NCBI GenBank assembly: GCA_031425695.1 | Contig: JANPJV010000203.1 | Span: forward strand, 1-25,103 | DNA: 25,103 nucleotides | Reading direction: 5' to 3' | From: JANPJV01 sp031425695 | GTDB lineage: Bacteria; Pseudomonadota; Gammaproteobacteria; Xanthomonadales; SZUA-5 | Part shown: positions 22,063 to 25,103 of the stretch, one piece after another | Layout of the letters: every line of letters starts with the position of its first letter | Position numbering within the stretch: the stretch's first letter is position 1 | The notes under the pieces: generated by a model | Databases searched by the model: none | The model's input: only the letters and a program-made list of their open reading frames with translations | What the model was told of the DNA's origin: nothing | Program-made: the position numbers and the translations under genes

Positions 22063-23284
22063 AAACCTGGACAGCGTCGAGCGGTTGGACTACGCCGCCT
22101 ATCCCGATGCGAATGGGCATTTTGGCCCCTATGGCGGGAGCTTCGTCGCCGAGACGCTGATGGCGCCGCTGGCCGAACTGGCCGCCGCGTACGCGCGCTT
22201 TCGCAACGACCCCGAATTCATCGCCGAGCTCGAGCACGACCGCCGCCACTACATCGGCCGGCCGACGCCGATCTATCACGCGCAGCGCCTGAGCCGCGAG
22301 GTGGGTGGGGCCGACATCCTGCTCAAGCGCGAAGACCTGAACCACACCGGCGCGCACAAGATCAACAACACCGTGGGACAGGGCCTGCTCGCCCGGCGCA
22401 TGGGCAAGCGCCGCATCATTGCCGAGACCGGCGCCGGCCAGCACGGCGTCGCCAGCGCTACCATCGCCGCGCGCCTCGGGCTCGAGTGCGTGGTCTACAT
22501 GGGCGCGGTGGATGTCGAGCGGCAGGCGATCAACGTATTCCGCATGAAGCTGCTCGGCGCCACCGTGATTCCGGTGCACAGCGGCTCGAAGACCTTGAAG
22601 GACGCGCTCAATGAAGCCATGCGCGACTGGGTCACCAATATCGACGGCACCTTCTACATGATCGGTACCGTCGCCGGTCCGCATCCGTACCCGATGATGG
22701 TGCGCGATTTCAACGCGATCGTCGGCACCGAGGCGCGCCGGCAGATGCTGGAGGAATACGGCGCGCTGCCGGATGCGCTGGTGGCGTGCGTCGGCGGTGG
22801 CTCCAACGCGATCGGTCTGTTCCATCCGTTTCTCAATGACGACGCGGTGGCCATCTACGGCGTTGAAGCGGCGGGCGAGGGCATTGAATCCGGGCGCCAT
22901 GCCGCCTCCTTGAGCGCTGGCGTTCCGGGCGTGCTGCACGGCAATCGCACCTATCTCATGGCCGACGAAAACGGGCAGATCATCGAGACCCATTCGGTCT
23001 CGGCCGGCCTCGACTACCCCGGCGTCGGTCCCGAGCACGCGTGGCTGAAGGACAGTCAACGCGCGCGCTACGTCGGCATCACCGACGACGAAGCGCTGGC
23101 CGCCTTCCACCGTCTTGCGCGTACCGAAGGCATCCTCGCCGCGCTCGAGAGCGCGCATGCAGTCGCCTATGGCATCAAGCTCGCCCAAGAGCTCGGCGCC
23201 GGCCACCGGGTGCTGGTCAACCTGTCCGGCCGCGGCGACAAAGACGTCAACACCATTGCGCGCCTGGAAGGACTGCAGCTGTGA
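22052..23284 (+). CDS. trpB: Tryptophan synthase beta chain
   Basis: TrpB joins indole and serine in a PLP-dependent reaction. The 410-residue protein has the PLP lysine Lys103 in HTGAHKINN, the phosphate-binding GGGSNAIG, and the segment AETGAGQHGVA with the catalytic Glu. The start is a GTG at 22052 with GAAGAGG about six bases before it, inside the end of trpF; it gives VQVENLDSVERLDYAAYPD followed by the typical GHFGPYGGSFV. The frame is open to 21932, but that part only reads trpF in another phase. trpA begins at the stop codon through a GTGA overlap. Confidence 0.97.
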   Translation: MQVENLDSVERLDYAAYPDANGHFGPYGGSFVAETLMAPLAELAAAYARFRNDPEFIAELEHDRRHYIGRPTPIYHAQRLSREVGGADILLKREDLNHTGAHKINNTVGQGLLARRMGKRRIIAETGAGQHGVASATIAARLGLECVVYMGAVDVERQAINVFRMKLLGATVIPVHSGSKTLKDALNEAMRDWVTNIDGTFYMIGTVAGPHPYPMMVRDFNAIVGTEARRQMLEEYGALPDALVACVGGGSNAIGLFHPFLNDDAVAIYGVEAAGEGIESGRHAASLSAGVPGVLHGNRTYLMADENGQIIETHSVSAGLDYPGVGPEHAWLKDSQRARYVGITDDEALAAFHRLARTEGILAALESAHAVAYGIKLAQELGAGHRVLVNLSGRGDKDVNTIARLEGLQL

Positions 23285-24120
23285 ATCCCTCGCACATGAA
23301 AGCCAATCGAATCGACCAGCGCTTCGCCGAGTTCCGTGCGCGCGGACGGCCTGGATTGGTCAGTTTCGTCACTGCCGGGGATCCGGATCCAAGCTTGACC
23401 GTAGCGGTGATGCAATCTCTGGTTCGCCACGGCAGCGATGTGCTCGAGCTCGGCATGCCGTTTTCCGATCCGATGGCCGACGGCCCGGTGATCCAGCACG
23501 CCAACGAGCGGGCGCTCGCCAAGGGCGTCAACCTGGCCCACGTGCTCGCGACCCTGCGGGCTTTCCGCGCCGATGACGTCTCCACGCCGGTGGTGCTGAT
23601 GGGCTATCTCAACCCAATCGAGCGCTACGGTTTCGAGCGCTTCGCGGCCGATGCCCATGCAGCTGGCGCCGACGGCATGTTGCTAGTCGATTGCCCGCCC
23701 GAGGAGTCCGGCGCCTATGCCGAAACCCTGGCGCGTCTGCAACTTCGGCAGATCTACCTGATCGCACCGACGACGCCGCCCGAACGCCGCGCACGCATCG
23801 CAGCCGCTGCGAAGGGCTTCCTCTATTACGTGTCGTTCAAGGGCATCACCGGCGCCGCCCATCACGAGCACTCCGCTGCGATCGCATCACTGCGCGAGTT
23901 GCAGACGCTGACCCAAGTCCCGGTCGCGGTTGGCTTCGGCATCCGCGATGCTGCCGGCGCTGCGCTTCTCGGCGCGCATGCGGACGCCGTCGTGATTGGC
24001 AGCGCGCTGGTCGAGCGCCTCGCCGGCGCAACCGATGCGACCGATGTCGACGCGCGCATAGCGGCATTCTTGCCGGCCATCCGGGCGGCGCTCGACGCCA
24101 CGCAGAAACAAGCGGCTTGA
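23281..24120 (+). CDS. trpA: Tryptophan synthase alpha chain
   Basis: TrpA cleaves indole-3-glycerol phosphate and passes indole to TrpB through the alpha-beta tunnel. The 279-residue TIM barrel has both catalytic acids, Glu56 in LELGMPFSDP and Asp67 in MADGP, at the right distance of 11 residues. YYVSFKGITGA and VAVGFGIRDAAGA (phosphate site) are also conserved. I prefer the GTG at 23281, which overlaps the trpB stop and has GGAAGGA (23266-23272) eight bases upstream, over the ATG at 23296, which lacks any ribosome binding site. Confidence 0.95.
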   Translation: MNPSHMKANRIDQRFAEFRARGRPGLVSFVTAGDPDPSLTVAVMQSLVRHGSDVLELGMPFSDPMADGPVIQHANERALAKGVNLAHVLATLRAFRADDVSTPVVLMGYLNPIERYGFERFAADAHAAGADGMLLVDCPPEESGAYAETLARLQLRQIYLIAPTTPPERRARIAAAAKGFLYYVSFKGITGAAHHEHSAAIASLRELQTLTQVPVAVGFGIRDAAGAALLGAHADAVVIGSALVERLAGATDATDVDARIAAFLPAIRAALDATQKQAA

Positions 24121-24133
24121 AAAGACGAATCCC

Positions 24134-25000
<867 letters not shown>

Positions 25001-25011
25001 GTTAGGTTGCC

Positions 25012-25097
25012 TTTGGTGGGGGTGGGCGGTTGGCGGGCGCGTTTTGGCGGGGAAAAAGGAAAAGGCCCCGCGCCCCGCCGACCCACCACCCCCAAAA
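25012..25097 (+). terminator. G-rich imperfect hairpin after accD
   Basis: The sequence just after accD has a G-rich strand (25015-25037, with several runs of two to five G) whose complement recurs at 25074-25097. The centre GCGGGG/CCCCGC can pair around an A/G-rich loop. The arms match only imperfectly, and the window ends a few bases later. It may be a terminator or another repeat; the G runs could also form a quadruplex. Confidence 0.35.
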
Positions 25098-25103
25098 ACA
25101 CAA

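Overview
The window is a GC-rich chromosomal segment that reads as a gammaproteobacterium of the Xanthomonadales (Lysobacterales) type. The evidence is gene order rather than any single gene. The miaA-hfq-hflX-hflK-hflC-yjeT-purA block is the gammaproteobacterial one, and prmB-aroC-asd-fimV-truA-trpF-trpB-trpA-accD is an order I associate with xanthomonads. The genus cannot be fixed from the sequence alone. I see no tRNA, rRNA, CRISPR array, insertion sequence or prophage gene.

Layout. 1-2284: a palindromic repeat cut by the window edge, then a 12-TM MFS-like permease whose stop overlaps the start of miaA. 2285-8219: hfq, hflX, hflK, hflC, yjeT and purA on the + strand (RNA chaperone, ribosome-rescue GTPase, FtsH-modulating HflKC complex, purine synthesis). 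8220-8594: a gene-free stretch packed with hairpins and inverted repeats, ending in a long bidirectional terminator. 8595-13936 (minus strand): a Sco1-like copper protein, phosphatidylserine decarboxylase, and a 1,234-residue autotransporter with four DUF11-like repeats. 14186-25000 (+ strand): prmB, aroC, asd, fimV, truA, trpF, trpB, trpA and accD. The truA-trpF-trpB-trpA stretch is tightly coupled by overlapping stop/start codons, and all three trp genes begin with GTG.

The genes are mostly housekeeping. The unusual content lies between them. At least four different families of short palindromic elements occupy intergenic gaps. Several have the REP/BIME design, a GTAG or GGAG header next to a hairpin, and occur as inverted pairs. 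The best is a GTAG-headed family present at the left edge and three times at 8286-8523, with a compensatory G-C to T-A change in its stem. Two of its copies can also be read as the last residues and stop of an outer-membrane protein. A second, longer palindrome family follows hflX and precedes prmB. The mobile-repeat interpretation (RAYT-type REP elements) is inference from architecture; no RAYT transposase is in the window.
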